Assembly: GCA_030141605.1 (NCBI GenBank)
Contig: JAQGDQ010000100.1
Coordinates: 496,001-560,000 of the forward strand
Source: Tubiluchus corallicola
Taxonomy: Eukaryota > Priapulida > Priapulimorpha > Priapulimorphida > Tubiluchidae
Direction: 5' to 3'
DNA length: 64,000 bases
Numbering within the stretch: position 1 is the first letter of the stretch; every line of letters begins with the position of its first letter. A program made the translations under genes and the position numbers. Below are positions 27,901-37,025 of the stretch, in pieces. The notes beneath the pieces are model-generated. The model worked only from the letters and a program-made list of their open reading frames with translations, was not told where the DNA came from and ran no database searches.

Positions 27901-30530
27901 ACAGTAGATGCCTTTCATTAGACTCACGGTTAATCAAATAAATTGCCTAATTGATTCAAAAACATCTGGGGCTGGTTTCGCAAAGCTGTCACTAAGTTAA
28001 CAACATCGTTATTATATTCAGTTAACTATTGAGGGCTTTGTGAAACTGGGCCTTGGAGCGGGCCGCTTCTAATCAAAGGTATATAAGAACTGTCGACAAT
28101 TGACTCAAATAACTCCACATAATTGGCTCAATATTTTTGCTTCACGTACTTAAAATAAGACACTTGTGTATGATCAAAGAGCTTTTGCTACTGTGTAACC
28201 TTTATGTCATTTTTATACACTGTAATATGCTAGAAGCAACCACGTTAATTACCGTTTTGCTAGTAGGCAGGCACATTTATCATGTGCTAATATACTAGGG
28301 AAATATATGAATCTTTGGTTTAGCTTTGAATCTGTCACCCGCTCATCTACTGCTATTAACATTGTTGCCCAAGAATTTATGAAAGCTAAACTTTTAATCA
28401 CATGCCTAGTGGTTTCGTTTTGAAGCTCTTGCTGCTTTTCATAGAAAGTTTAATCAATTAACCCAATGCAGCGACAGTAATCTGCCAGTATTCTTTGAGA
28501 CTTGACAAAATCAGTAGGCCCTAGTACGAAACCCATCAGATAATAGATTCTGTTGGTTTATTGGGTCAAAACATTTTCATCTCCAAATGAGTTTGTTAAG
28601 GGGGACCTCCTGTATATGAAATTATGTGTACCATTTAGGTTTTGCGTTTTCTTTGTATAAATTGTTGCTTAGCACTACAGTAATTATTGTTTACCTACTA
28701 TATATAATTGTAAATCTTAGTTTTGAAGAAATTAGTTTCAGATTTATTAAAAAACATTTTGCTTTGTACACATAAAATTATAATACTTTACCGGCATCAT
28801 TATTGCATTATTGTACTCGATGAAGTTTACATGTAAATATCGCAGTTGAATTTTTAAAATGGCAATGTTAACTGAAGTTATTGATTTTCGGTTTAAACTA
28901 TACTAAAAGTCATTCCACAATAGCTAACATTATTTTTCCTTTTTATCACTCTGCGGAGCATTGTTGGTCATGCATCAATCATGGAGCTTGAGTGTGGTAC
29001 CCATGGGTGATCAAGTTATTATGTTAATAAACTTGTAACTGACACCTTAATTTCTAGGAGCTGGATATGATTGGCGATCTTTCACGGTTAGGACACTTCA
29101 ACCGCTTGGAACTATCACGGATCTTGCAGTTGCTGTTTCCGTCGCGCCCAGAAGAACAATTGAATGCAATGTTAGATAACATTCAGCGGCGGGAAGCTGT
29201 TGTGATGAAAGTCGGTGTACAGAGAGAAGACAGGTTTACTTTTGTGAAATTTTAGTATTGCGTACATTGTTATGTTGTCTAGAACTTTGTTTATGGCTAT
29301 AGGGGATGCTTGGTTGGTAGCTGTAGTGACTGTATAGCCTGGGCCAGCTAATTTTGGTAAAGTATTGTACTAGGGATGCCTAAATCTTCCTAAGATGTTT
29401 TAATATAATTTTCTCAGCAAAATTCCTCTATTGACACTCAATGCTAGATGGTGAATTTAGAAACAAATAATAACCAAATCTCCTGCATTATAAAGAAATA
29501 ATGCTTATCTTGAATGACTGAAGGCCTTCTTTGACTGAAAGAAAGTTAATGTAAAAATAATTCCATGTACCAAGGGTTTTTCAGCACAAAAAACATTTAT
29601 ACCTGTTTCATTGTCAACGAACTAACTAACTGAACATTTCCAGAGAATATGATCAGACAAGAGCAAGCAGTTTGGAATTGAGAATCAAGTCTTCTCTTCA
29701 GCAGTCTGCTTCAGCATCTGTGCCAAATAAACAATACAAATTAATCAACCCTGTAAATGCAAACGAAAGCAGGTATATTGTTTACCTATTTGTTGGCAGT
29801 AACTAATACATTGTACTCTAAACTGTCTGTGTAGCTGTGCAATGCAACAATTCAACTTCGAGTTTCCAGCAAAAAAGTAATTATACTAAATTAGTGCAAT
29901 AAAGTATTGAAAATACTTATAATAGTGTATAATTTCTGTTTCAAAATATGGGCCGAGCTTAGCTTGTCATAAAATATTGTGTTGCTCACATTCTCTAGCC
30001 GATATGTTTGAGGCTGTGGAGGGGGTTGAATCTGCAAATACGGTGGCCACACAGTGATGAGTTAAGTGATGCATGCCTCAGAGAAGATCAACCAAAATGA
30101 AACAAAGTGGGGAACATTCGAAATTGGCCAATCCGAAAGCAATATTCTGAAATTAATGCAAGAGGAGTGAGTTACATTATGGAATTTAGGGAACTTAGGG
30201 GCGATGTGCTATCACTGTGCAAGATGAGTAATCTAGCCATATTAATTATGTAAGCAGGAAGGTTAGATCTTGTGAATGAATATGCATGTTGGGTTTTTAT
30301 GATTGTTTGTTAGAAACCACTCCTCGAATGGAGTTTTGTGCAATAAAACATTACAATCGACTTTATGTTTTTGTACTAGTAGAAATAAAGTACCGTCCAA
30401 TAGGAAAGCAGCATCCAAATTGCCTGCTAGAAAACATAACGTTGTTAGTGGTTCTACAGACATGCAACAAGCACAACAGCCACAAGGAAAGAAAACCAGA
30501 AAGAATGAGATATCATCTGTAAATTCTTGA
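3927..30530 (+). CDS. EVC2: limbin / EVC2-like single-pass membrane protein, 36 exons
   Basis: The reconstructed protein of 1867 residues has a signal peptide (about 1-20), an ectodomain to about 845, one transmembrane segment (about 849-871) and a long coiled-coil cytoplasmic half. In vertebrates EVC2 pairs with EVC at the base of the cilium and relays Hedgehog signals downstream of Smoothened. Family assignment rests on collinear similarity that I recognise by eye: the segment just before and across the membrane, the ILSAAASEKALQ region, KKGRLDADVAHKLITELK, the basic KRKKPASRRS linker, and the C-terminal LSRLGHFNRLELSRILQL block. Every exon boundary is GT-AG and all 36 phases match. The start is ATG 3927, since it opens the signal peptide. 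The cytoplasmic part is about the usual size, but the ectodomain is far longer than in the roughly 1300-residue human protein. Fewer than all exons may be right; the identity is secure. Confidence 0.88.
8716..8757. repeat. small inverted repeat in EVC2 intron 7
   Basis: The arms ACAATACATACAATAT and ATATTGTATGTATTG are reverse complements around a short pyrimidine-rich loop. It lies next to a LINE 3' end and may be part of it. No function is apparent. Confidence 0.5.
8740..8809 (+). mobile_element. LINE 3' end with TTGAA tail, copy 1
   Basis: A T-rich segment ending in GTTAATAAAATGAATTGAAT and a further TTGAA unit, the form of 3' ends left by CR1/Jockey-type LINEs with microsatellite tails. 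Similar ends occur at 12575-12645 (minus) and 22800-22873. It is severely 5'-truncated, with no coding remnant. Confidence 0.45.
9481..9561. repeat. 35-bp direct repeat in EVC2 intron 7
   Basis: CAAGTAAACATTGTTCCAT followed by CCATGTATTTAAGT at 9481-9515 recurs at 9527-9561 with two or three changes, separated by 11 bases. A local tandem duplication. Confidence 0.85.
12192..12203 (+). other. EVC2: furin-type site RQKR in the EVC2 ectodomain
   Basis: Codons CGC CAG AAA CGA in exon 10 encode RQKR at about residues 618-621, in the context QKLRQKRQLQTA. This matches the R-x-K/R-R consensus for proprotein convertases and lies about 230 residues before the membrane. Cleavage is predicted, not shown. 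Confidence 0.5.
12575..12645 (-). mobile_element. LINE 3' end with TTGAA tail, copy 2
   Basis: On the minus strand a segment containing TATGTGGTCCTAGC runs into TTGAATTGAATTGAA. It shares the GTCCTA core and tail with the copy at 22800-22873. It lies in EVC2 intron 10. Confidence 0.5.
15494..15655 (+). other. EVC2: EVC2 exon 15: transmembrane segment
   Basis: A single 54-codon exon carries the membrane anchor. The hydrophobic run from about residue 849 to 871 (TAVSSVLAIFLGLFTIFVIT) is followed by a Cys/Trp/Lys-rich juxtamembrane stretch (YSYMWCGIKHQKK). The position and the basic follow-on match the transmembrane region of limbin. Both splice sites are strong (tttcag/ and GAG/gttagc). Confidence 0.85.
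15754..16722. mobile_element. non-autonomous DNA transposon, Tigger/pogo-like, copy 1
   Basis: The left end CAGTAGGTGCCGCTTAAT and the reverse complement of the right end CAGCAGGCGCAGCTTAAT form terminal inverted repeats. Each end is flanked by TA, the target duplication of Tc1/mariner-type elements. The interior contains further GGTTAATxGACTCA-type subterminal repeats. A 104-codon open frame at 16147-16461 inside has no transposase similarity that I can see. It is inserted in EVC2 intron 15. A second copy lies at 27902-28612. Confidence 0.8.
17734..24308 (+). other. EVC2: EVC2 exons 16-28: proximal cytoplasmic coiled coil
   Basis: Exons: 17734-17804, 18003-18168, 18347-18505, 18675-18761, 18906-19016, 19785-20012, 20614-20693, 21618-21777, 22160-22223, 22470-22661, 23181-23290, 23798-23895, 24107-24308. 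The peptide is Lys/Glu/Gln-rich with heptad-like spacing throughout. Exon 24 (22160-22223, 64 nt) is too short to show as a long open frame. It was placed because it enters at phase 0 and leaves at phase 1, which is exactly what exons 23 and 25 require, and both its splice sites are good. The exon 21 donor (TTG/gtttgt) is weak. The introns hold no other recognisable gene. Confidence 0.78.
22800..22873 (+). mobile_element. LINE 3' end with TTGAA tail, copy 3
   Basis: The segment TTTTTGTCCTATGGCTTC runs through AGTAAATGACAAA into three TTGAA units. It is the clearest of three such ends in EVC2 introns and is typical of 5'-truncated CR1-type LINE copies. Confidence 0.55.
26838..26990 (+). repeat. 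possible tRNA-derived SINE fragment
   Basis: TAGCCAAGTGGTCATGC resembles a Pol III A box. A degenerate B-box-like GGATCCGAACG lies about 120 bases downstream, too far for an intact tRNA. At most this is a decayed SINE in EVC2 intron 31. Confidence 0.2.
27902..28612. mobile_element. non-autonomous DNA transposon, Tigger/pogo-like, copy 2
   Basis: The left end CAGTAGATGCC and the reverse complement of the right end CAGGAGGTCCCCCTTAAC are again bounded by TA on both sides. The interior is collinear with the copy at 15754-16722: the shared GGGC(T/C)GCTTCTA block, the CTCAAATAACTCCACATAAT block and a segment around AAGTTTAATCA. A different MITE is inserted into its left part. It lies in EVC2 intron 33. 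Confidence 0.8.
27968..28053. mobile_element. 86-bp MITE nested in the Tigger-like element
   Basis: Inverted ends GGGGCTGGTTTCGCAAAGC and, reverse complemented, GGCCCAGTTTCACAAAGC, with inner arms meeting at GTTAAC on both sides. The sister element at 15754 lacks this segment, giving a natural empty site. The TGG at each junction could be the target duplication. The ends look like Harbinger-type MITEs, which is an inference. Confidence 0.7.
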
Positions 30531-30567
30531 TAGATAAGAGACATGTTTATTGTTAAAAAAATCTACA

Positions 30568-30658
30568 AATACCTGCATTTTACTGCCTAGTGGAATGTAT
30601 TTATTAATTGTAAAAACCTTCATCTTACTGCCATGTGGCACCTATTTATTAATTATAA
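30568..30658. repeat. 45-bp tandem duplication in the EVC2 3' region
   Basis: Two diverged units share CTTACTGCC (TTTACTGCC in the first) and TATTTATTAATT(G/A)TAAA. They lie just after the stop codon, probably in the 3' untranslated region. Confidence 0.7.
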
Positions 30659-31282
30659 ATTCTAAGTGATTCAAGATTAAAGTATTCAAAATGTTAACTA
30701 GTTCTGACAAATACTTTAGCAGTATTTCTGTTTCTGTTAAGGTCATTTGGCACCATTTGTTCCGATATTCATTCGTTTGTTCACTTATCCAGTCACTCAT
30801 TCCATTAATCACCCATTCATTTTCTACATGCATAGTTATTTATTTATTGCATTTATAAGAATGAACCTGTGATTTTTTACCTTGCTTATATGTTGCCATT
30901 TGTTACTTCTCATAATCCATGAAAATGAGTAGTTTATGATAGAAAATGACTTAGTTTTATGTTAAGAAGACAAGTGCACATATTCCCACCACAATTTTTC
31001 ATTATAAACATTTTATACAATATGTTACGTTTTTAGTAATTTTTAAACATGATTTAAAATGGATTTTAGACTTAGATTAGTTGGAATATTAGGTAGCTTA
31101 TGTATTGTAGGTATAACTTAAAACGTCTTTAAACGTAAATTGTGTTTTGCATACTATGTACGTCCTGACTACTAACATGTCATCAGCTGACCTAACTATA
31201 TGTAACTTGTAGTAATAGGTCAGATTTATACTCATTGATTAATTATATCCTAACTATGAGCTTAAATTGTACATCGGTAATT

Positions 31283-31288
31283 AATAAA
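31283..31288 (+). promoter_or_regulatory. candidate polyadenylation signal for EVC2
   Basis: AATAAA about 750 bases after the stop codon, followed by T-rich sequence. It is the first canonical hexamer that I noticed downstream; usage is unproven. Confidence 0.3.
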
Positions 31289-31655
31289 TATTTGTTGTAA
31301 TTTTTAAAAAATATTTTGTTATCTTTTAAACCTTAAATCTTTTTCCAAGCGGATGATAAGAGTTGTTTTTTTTACTAGTTGTCTTGCAACGATTGTGTTC
31401 ATAGGAAATAGAACTTGACAAATCCCTGAAGCTATATAGTCACTTTAGTCTTTAAAAGACTTTCGTTTGAAAATGGTAGTATGCTTTTAGAGAAAGGCCG
31501 AAGCACCCTCATCCATAAAGCTTTCATTTATCTACTTCTGTCTTGAATTTTTTAAACGGTTTCTTACTATTTACATTTATTTATATTTTTAAGAATTTTC
31601 ATAGTAAACGTTACATTTGCAACGTTTTGGCCACAGAGTCTGGCCATTTCTAAGC

Positions 31656-32666
31656 AATCGTATATATTAATTTCGGTGGTATATATATATATAACCGACG
31701 ACGGAACCATTCTCGACGATCTATACATCGAACGAAACTTCCAGACCCACAAGGGTTTATTTTTTGAATCGGGTCCAGCGGGAGGAGCAGGGGGCGAAAA
31801 TAACCTCCAAAAATAGCCATTTTTGCCCGTTTTTTGCAAAACTACTTATACCTCTTATTTCTAGAGAACGGGAATGGGATGGTTTCGGTGGTATAGGATA
31901 TATATAAGATTCGAGGCTCCAGCTCCAACGACGGCACCACTTTCGGCGATCTATATATCAAACGAAAGGTATCCATCCAGTCCTTTAACGTTGGGGGTAT
32001 TTTTCGAATCGCGCCCACCGGGGTGGGAGGAGGTCTCCAAAAATGGCCGGTTTTTGCCCGTTTTTTGCAAACTTATACCTCTTATTTCTAGAGGTCGGGA
32101 ACGGGCCGGGGGCGGTGTCAGTAATTGGATTTATGGGCATATTTAGGATTCGCGGGAGAGCCACGGTTTCGCGTAACGGTTGTTTTCCCGTATCCATACA
32201 CCCAAATTTTGTGAAAAACTGCACAAATAGCCCCCAGAAAAACTCAATTTGTGCAATTGTTTGAGCATGCTGAGAAAAAATAAGCACACTCGCTGAAACA
32301 TGAGGGAACGGACAACAAGATGTGAAGGTATCGTTGGGAGAGAGGTCCACTAGACGAAACGGGAAGGGTTATTTAAAAATTTCTTTTTCAGCCCCTCAAT
32401 GCTGCACTGTATTAGGAAAATTGGAACATCATAGTCTTTAACTTTGGGAAATATCGCGGCTGTTCCAGGCGTTGTATTCGCCCGCCATTCTAATATGTTA
32501 TATATTGTATATTTAAGTTATATCTGTTAGCTTATTATCATCAAAGAGGCAGTAAGCAAAACCTTTTAGAATGTCCGTGCGTTACTGATCATTGGTGGAT
32601 GGGTCTAACAGCATTTGTCATAGCACAGAGTTTCAACTTTGTGCAAAATGCTTCGCATGGTTTTGC
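31656..32666 (+). repeat. 1-kb dispersed repeat, copy A
   Basis: Collinear with 57400-58206 from the start (ATCGTATATATTAATTTCGG) to the end (near TTTCAACTTTGT and CATGGTTTTG). The first part is a tandem of two units of about 220 bases, each running from CGGTGGTAT past CGACGATCTATA or CGGCGATCTATA to CTTATACCTCTTATTTCTAG; copy B has one. The rest contains CACGGTTTCGCG, a GAGAAAAAATA block and GTGGATGGGTCTAA. There is no terminal inverted repeat and no clear protein. It could be a LINE 5' region or a non-autonomous element; the class is unknown. Confidence 0.8.
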
Positions 32667-32672
32667 TATGCT

Positions 32673-32840
32673 GTTGTGATCACCATGTGATCACGATATG
32701 ATCACCATGTGATGTAGTGGGTTTGATGTGGTGTGGATGGTGTGATTGGTGTGATGTGGTGGGTGTAGTGTGGTGTGGTGTAGGTTGTGTGTTGTGGGTG
32801 GTGTGGCGGGTTGGTGTGGCGTGTTGAGTGGTATCGTGTT
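32673..32840. repeat. GT-rich imperfect minisatellite
   Basis: Begins with an ATCACCATGTGATCA palindrome repeated with variation, then passes into irregular GTGATGTGGTG/GGTGTG units. It adjoins the end of repeat copy A. Confidence 0.8.
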
Positions 32841-32852
32841 AATAGAATCCAC

Positions 32853-33149
32853 CTGTTAGTTCAGCTAGCTCTGGCTTCAGATTTTTTTGGCTATAGCCCC
32901 TGACAAGTGTTCGAATTTCGTTTGGCTGAATTGGTGACTTCATCGTCACTTGTGCATTGCTTCAAATGTTGCCATTGTGAAAACTGTTATATGGGTTACA
33001 AGAGTTGGGGAACATCAGTATGCGGTAGTTGGGATTCACTTCATTGGAACTTGACTCACATTTCAGTTGTTCAAAAGTGCAAAACCAAATTCGAATACTT
33101 GTTATATGGGGCACTGGACAAAAATCTGAAGCTAGAGCTGAACAAATAG
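32853..33149. mobile_element. fold-back element of about 300 bp
   Basis: The left arm CTGTTAGTTCAGCTAGC...CTTCAGATTTTT...GTGTTCGAATTTCGTTT matches the reverse complement of the right arm CTATTTGTTCAGCTCTAGC...GTATTCGAATTTGGTTT over about 80 bases. The flanks show no clear target duplication. The 80-codon open frame inside follows from the arms and is not a gene. Confidence 0.7.
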
Positions 33150-33529
33150 GGGATTTTATTAAACCATTGCAATTTTAAATGTATAGTTATTTGATCCTTA
33201 AATTCTAGAATTCTTGCGGCTTTTAGAATGTTAAACTTTAATTCCTAATTGCTTAATTGAAAAAGGCTAGAGTCTTGTAGAAACGTTGCAAAGCTAATAT
33301 TTACTGTAAAACTGTTAAAAACAACTGTTAATAAGAATTCTTAGTTTTATTAAATCAATAATCAATCAATTTGTTAATTTTGTAATGGTTGGCTTACTGT
33401 TTACCATTATTTGTACCTTCAAAAATTTTCCGATCCAGTAAATTTATAACTAGTCAATTCCGTTTTGAATTTTTAGTAACTTCGTGATTTTTTCTTGGCA
33501 TAGCAGTTATTTATATCATTGTTTATACA

Positions 33530-33604
33530 CTAGTCCAGCATTCCACGACAGATTATGCCACTTACGTCGTGTTGAATAGGCACTGTCGTGGAATGCTGGA
33601 CTAG
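33530..33604. repeat. 75-bp hairpin with perfect 22-bp arms
   Basis: CTAGTCCAGCATTCCACGAC plus AG at 33530-33551 is an exact reverse complement of 33583-33604, with a 31-base spacer. It is probably a very short MITE; the perfect arms suggest recent origin or selection. Confidence 0.85.
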
Positions 33605-33689
33605 CTTGTACAGCACGTTTTTAATGCACAAACACGAGTTTGTCGGAAGTGCAAAATACTAAATATATTATGTTTATTTTTATCGACCA

Positions 33690-33869
33690 TTTACATTTTT
33701 TATTTCTGTGAGTGGATGTGTAGGTAAGGGCCCCAGTGCACTACTGTGCCCGTTGCTGATGCTGATGATGTTGCTGTTATTGTTATAATATAGTTTTAAG
33801 TAAATAATATTAGTAAAATAGCACGGAGGCCCCTACCTATACAACCACTCACAGGAATAAGAATGTAAA
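33690..33869. mobile_element. 180-bp MITE with arms of about 45 bp
   Basis: The outer arms read TTACATTTTTTATTTCTGTG on the left and TTACATTCTTATTCCTGTG on the reverse complement of the right, continuing through AGTGG, TAGGTA and GGGGCC. The centre is a GATGCTGATGATGTTGC-type triplet stretch and AT-rich DNA. Confidence 0.75.
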
Positions 33870-34361
33870 ATTAAAATTAAACGTAATTATATTTATTGTT
33901 TTTGTACTGTGTATGTAAATCTGTTACGTTAGCAAAAAGCTAAAACACTTAAAATCATGAAACTATCACGTGCAAATTTGGAACCCAAGCTGTCACGAAT
34001 CATTAGCGTAAAGAGTGTGTGTTAAACCCACCACATCTTAAAGAATTTTGCAGTTTTTTGCTAGTTAAATCTTAGCTTTTCCAACTTGATATTAATTCCT
34101 TTTAGTTAATCCTAACTCTAAACTCGATTCATAATTCGAACATCTCTATTCGTAATGTCAAATACTGTATGAATAAGACTTCCGCGATGTAGACCCTTTG
34201 CATTGCATCTCACCTGGACAGGTGCAAATATCGATTCCTTTAACAAATAAATGGTAATACTACAACGTAGTACTATTATATAATATCTTATTGACTCTCA
34301 CTTGCGCTGCAATCATCTCGTTTTGAATTGGTGTTTGTACAGAAGCACACAAGTGTGACGT

Positions 34362-34544
34362 AATACAATACGATACGATACGATACGATACGATACGATA
34401 CGATACGATACGATACGATACGATACGATACGATACGAAACGATACGATACGATACGATACGATACGATACGATACGATACGATACGATACGATACGATA
34501 CGATACAATACAATACAATACAATGCAATGCAATACAATACAAT
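34362..34544. repeat. pentanucleotide microsatellite CGATA / CAATA
   Basis: About 27 CGATA units, one interrupted by CGAAA, followed by CAATA and CAATG units. It gives rise to long minus-strand open frames (YRIVSYRIVS...) that are not genes. It lies on the 3' side of the minus-strand LINE relic and could be its grown tail. Confidence 0.95.
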
Positions 34545-35159
34545 ATTTTAATGCACTTTGTTTGCCATAAAACTGGATTACAATAAAATGAGAATTTTCA
34601 GTGTTAAAAATATTTTTGGGTGTTAAGACACTTCTAAAGGCATAAGGCGTCCGGTGCAAAACTAAAAACTGCTAGTCCATAAAACTAAACTAAAAGCAAT
34701 AATTGAATACGCATAAAATCATATATATAGGTACACAATACAAAATATAGGCACAATACAGTGCGTTAGTAAAATGTATAATATACATCAGGCAAAATTA
34801 CGTCAAATAATCTTGATATACAATCATTATATACATATAAACATGCTGCATAACAAAATTTTCTTATATAGATATCATATTTATAATTAACAAATTAGGG
34901 TTGGTACTGTTTCATTTTGTATTTGAAAATAGCCAGTGATTCTGATTGTTTACTACAGGATGGGAGAGAGATAATTCCTTTTGAATCATTGCCAAATTTA
35001 TTGTTTACTTGAATTTGCTTTCTGTTATTAGTATGGCTGTTTCTTATCACCAGTTGATAAGAAAGGAGATTTTGAGACCATTAATATATTTACATAAGAA
35101 TATTAAAGTTATAGTCTTAGCACACAGTTTTGAAATGTGTTTCATTTAAAAAACATTCT

Positions 35160-35791
35160 GTTTTGCGTTTTGAGATAACATGCAACCATATAAAAAGTAG
35201 GGCATTGCTAATGTTTTCTATATGAGAATTTTAGTTTGTCTGGTCAGATGCCCTCTAACTTGGCGTATACAAGCTATACTGGCTGCCATGTTTTTATGGA
35301 TTTGACTAAAACGTTTATGCCAATTTAGTTTATTATCTATCATTATGCTTAAGAATTTGACAGTGTCTGCTTGCTCTATATTATTTTTGCATACGTTTAA
35401 AGAAATATATCTGTTATTGGATTAGTAAAGCGTGAGAAAACCCACGAATTAAGTATTTTTACTATTCATTTTAGGCCATGATAATTAAAAGCAGAAGTAA
35501 TGTTTTCTACATTTTGTTGCTGTTTTTTACCCCTTTTTGTGGATTTTTGTGTGCTGTATGAATAGTGGTATCGCCTACATATCGTGTTATGCCAGAATTC
35601 TGTAAAGTAGTGTTAAATTTATTCACATAAAGACAGAACAGCAGAAGTCCTGGGATTGTTCCCTGTGGTATGCCTCTTACCAGTTTATTCTGTGTTGAGA
35701 ATGTGGTTTTATTTAGTTTTACCATTTGCTATCAGTTTTGCAAATAGTTTTGTATGAAGTTAAAAGACGTGTTGTTAAAGCCTAAATGGCG
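35160..35791 (-). mobile_element. decayed LINE reverse transcriptase
   Basis: In minus-strand order the frames read HLGFNNTSFNFIQNYLQN, MVKLNKTTFSTQ, KLVRGIPQGTIPGLLLFCLY, then YVGDTTIHTAHK, a variant of the YADD active site with the first Asp replaced by Gly. Further on comes VKFLSIMIDNKLNWHKRFSQ. These are the standard successive blocks of a Jockey/CR1-type non-LTR reverse transcriptase. Stops, frameshifts and the altered catalytic box show it is inactive. Confidence 0.85.
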
Positions 35792-35904
35792 TCTTACAGT
35801 AACTGTTCTTGCTTACAGTTACAGTATCCACAGTAACATACATTTACTTGTTGTATCTACACATATTTAGCCTTAGATTCTTTAACATTGTTTAGTTAAA
35901 ACTG

Positions 35905-36110
35905 CGTCCTAACATTAACAGCAACAACATCATCAGCAGTAGCAACTGTTCTTTCTGACAAGAGCTATGATCATATGGCAGGGATGATGATGAAAGTAGC
36001 GATGACGACGACGGTGACGAAAACCATAATCATGATGATAATAATGATAATGAGTACAAATGAGAATGATAGCAACATAACGATGATAATGGGAAGTATG
36101 ATGAGGTTTA
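35905..36110. repeat. ATG/ACG-rich triplet tract
   Basis: Irregular CATCATCAGCAG, GATGATGATG, GACGACGACGG and GATAATAATGATAAT units. It produces methionine/threonine-rich and isoleucine-rich open frames on opposite strands that I regard as non-coding. Confidence 0.7.
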
Positions 36111-37025
36111 TGCTCATGATAAATATGGCAGTACTAGTGAAAACAACACACAAGAATATTTCCTCGTGATTGCGACATAGGCAGTATATTATTATTTATG
36201 ATGAAAACTACAATAATGAACAGCACGAAAATTACCTAAACGTGCATGACATATAACATCAAGAGTCAAATTCAGAAGGAGGAAGACTATGAAATTAAAA
36301 TTGTCAGACAGCCAAAACCAGAACTTCTCAGGCCACACGCCTCAGCATTTGATACAAGTGCAGACGCAGACATACTTCCATTAGAAACAGTTTGATCTGT
36401 AAATTTTGTATTTTCATGTTGCTAAGTGCTGCGTATTGATGCGGTTACGAAACATTTTTTGCTTTCTGATCAGTCCTGCTTTCTAAATGCCTCATTGCCA
36501 GATTGCCTTGTGCCGCTCAAAACAGTGAAAATTTTTGTATTTTTGAAAGGATAATATTGCAAGCAAATACGGGAGTCAGTTGCGAGAGAATTGTAAGTGA
36601 ATGGTTGATTCACATGTGTGACCGACCAGAAAATAACTGGAGGGGCAAAATGATAGAGTTTGTTCTCTGCACTTGACGATGACGGCTTTTGACTCTGAGC
36701 AAGGAATACTAAAAGGCAGTGGCTTGGTGGTTTTATCTTCATAAGCAGAACCGACTATATAAGTTTTGTAGTGTGCTGCTACTAATGTCAACAAGTTAAT
36801 AAGTTTCAGGTTATTTGTTATACTGAACTGCAAAGATGTGCACATTGTAATACACTAAGTAACGACAGATATTTATAACTATGATAATTATGCGTAGTTA
36901 AGAATTTTAGGTGTTGTTCACTATTGCTTACTTCTAGCTTGCTATGCTAGAGTCCAGCGATATACTGCGTACCTGAGTGAATGTTCAGGCAGACATTAAC
37001 GTTTATCAGAAGAAATAAACTTGTA

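Larger units (their letters stand above)
25312..30530 (+). other. EVC2: EVC2 exons 29-36: distal cytoplasmic region and C terminus
   Basis: Exons: 25312-25446, 25629-25730, 26019-26198, 27132-27295, 27730-27817, 29058-29233, 29644-29772, 30314-30530. The basic linker KRKKPASRRSNAK precedes more coiled coil. Exon 34 encodes LSRLGHFNRLELSRILQL and LFPSRPEEQLNAMLD, the best-conserved limbin block near the C terminus. Exons 35-36 are Ser/Asn/Lys-rich and end GKKTRKNEISSVNS before TGA. I see no match to the C-terminal Weyers (W) peptide of vertebrate EVC2, which tethers the complex through EFCAB7. It may be absent here or too diverged to recognise. Confidence 0.75.

Noticed and set aside
30263-30544. 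Minus-strand 93-codon frame over the last EVC2 exon
   Set aside because: Antisense shadow of exon 36.
31567-32350. Overlapping 73- to 121-codon frames on both strands
   Set aside because: They lie in the dispersed repeat. The resemblance to frames at 57431-57688 follows from DNA homology, and copy B does not preserve a frame.
34260-34659. Long minus-strand open frames made of YRIVS repeats
   Set aside because: They are translations of the CGATA pentanucleotide array, whose 15-base codon period keeps frames open.
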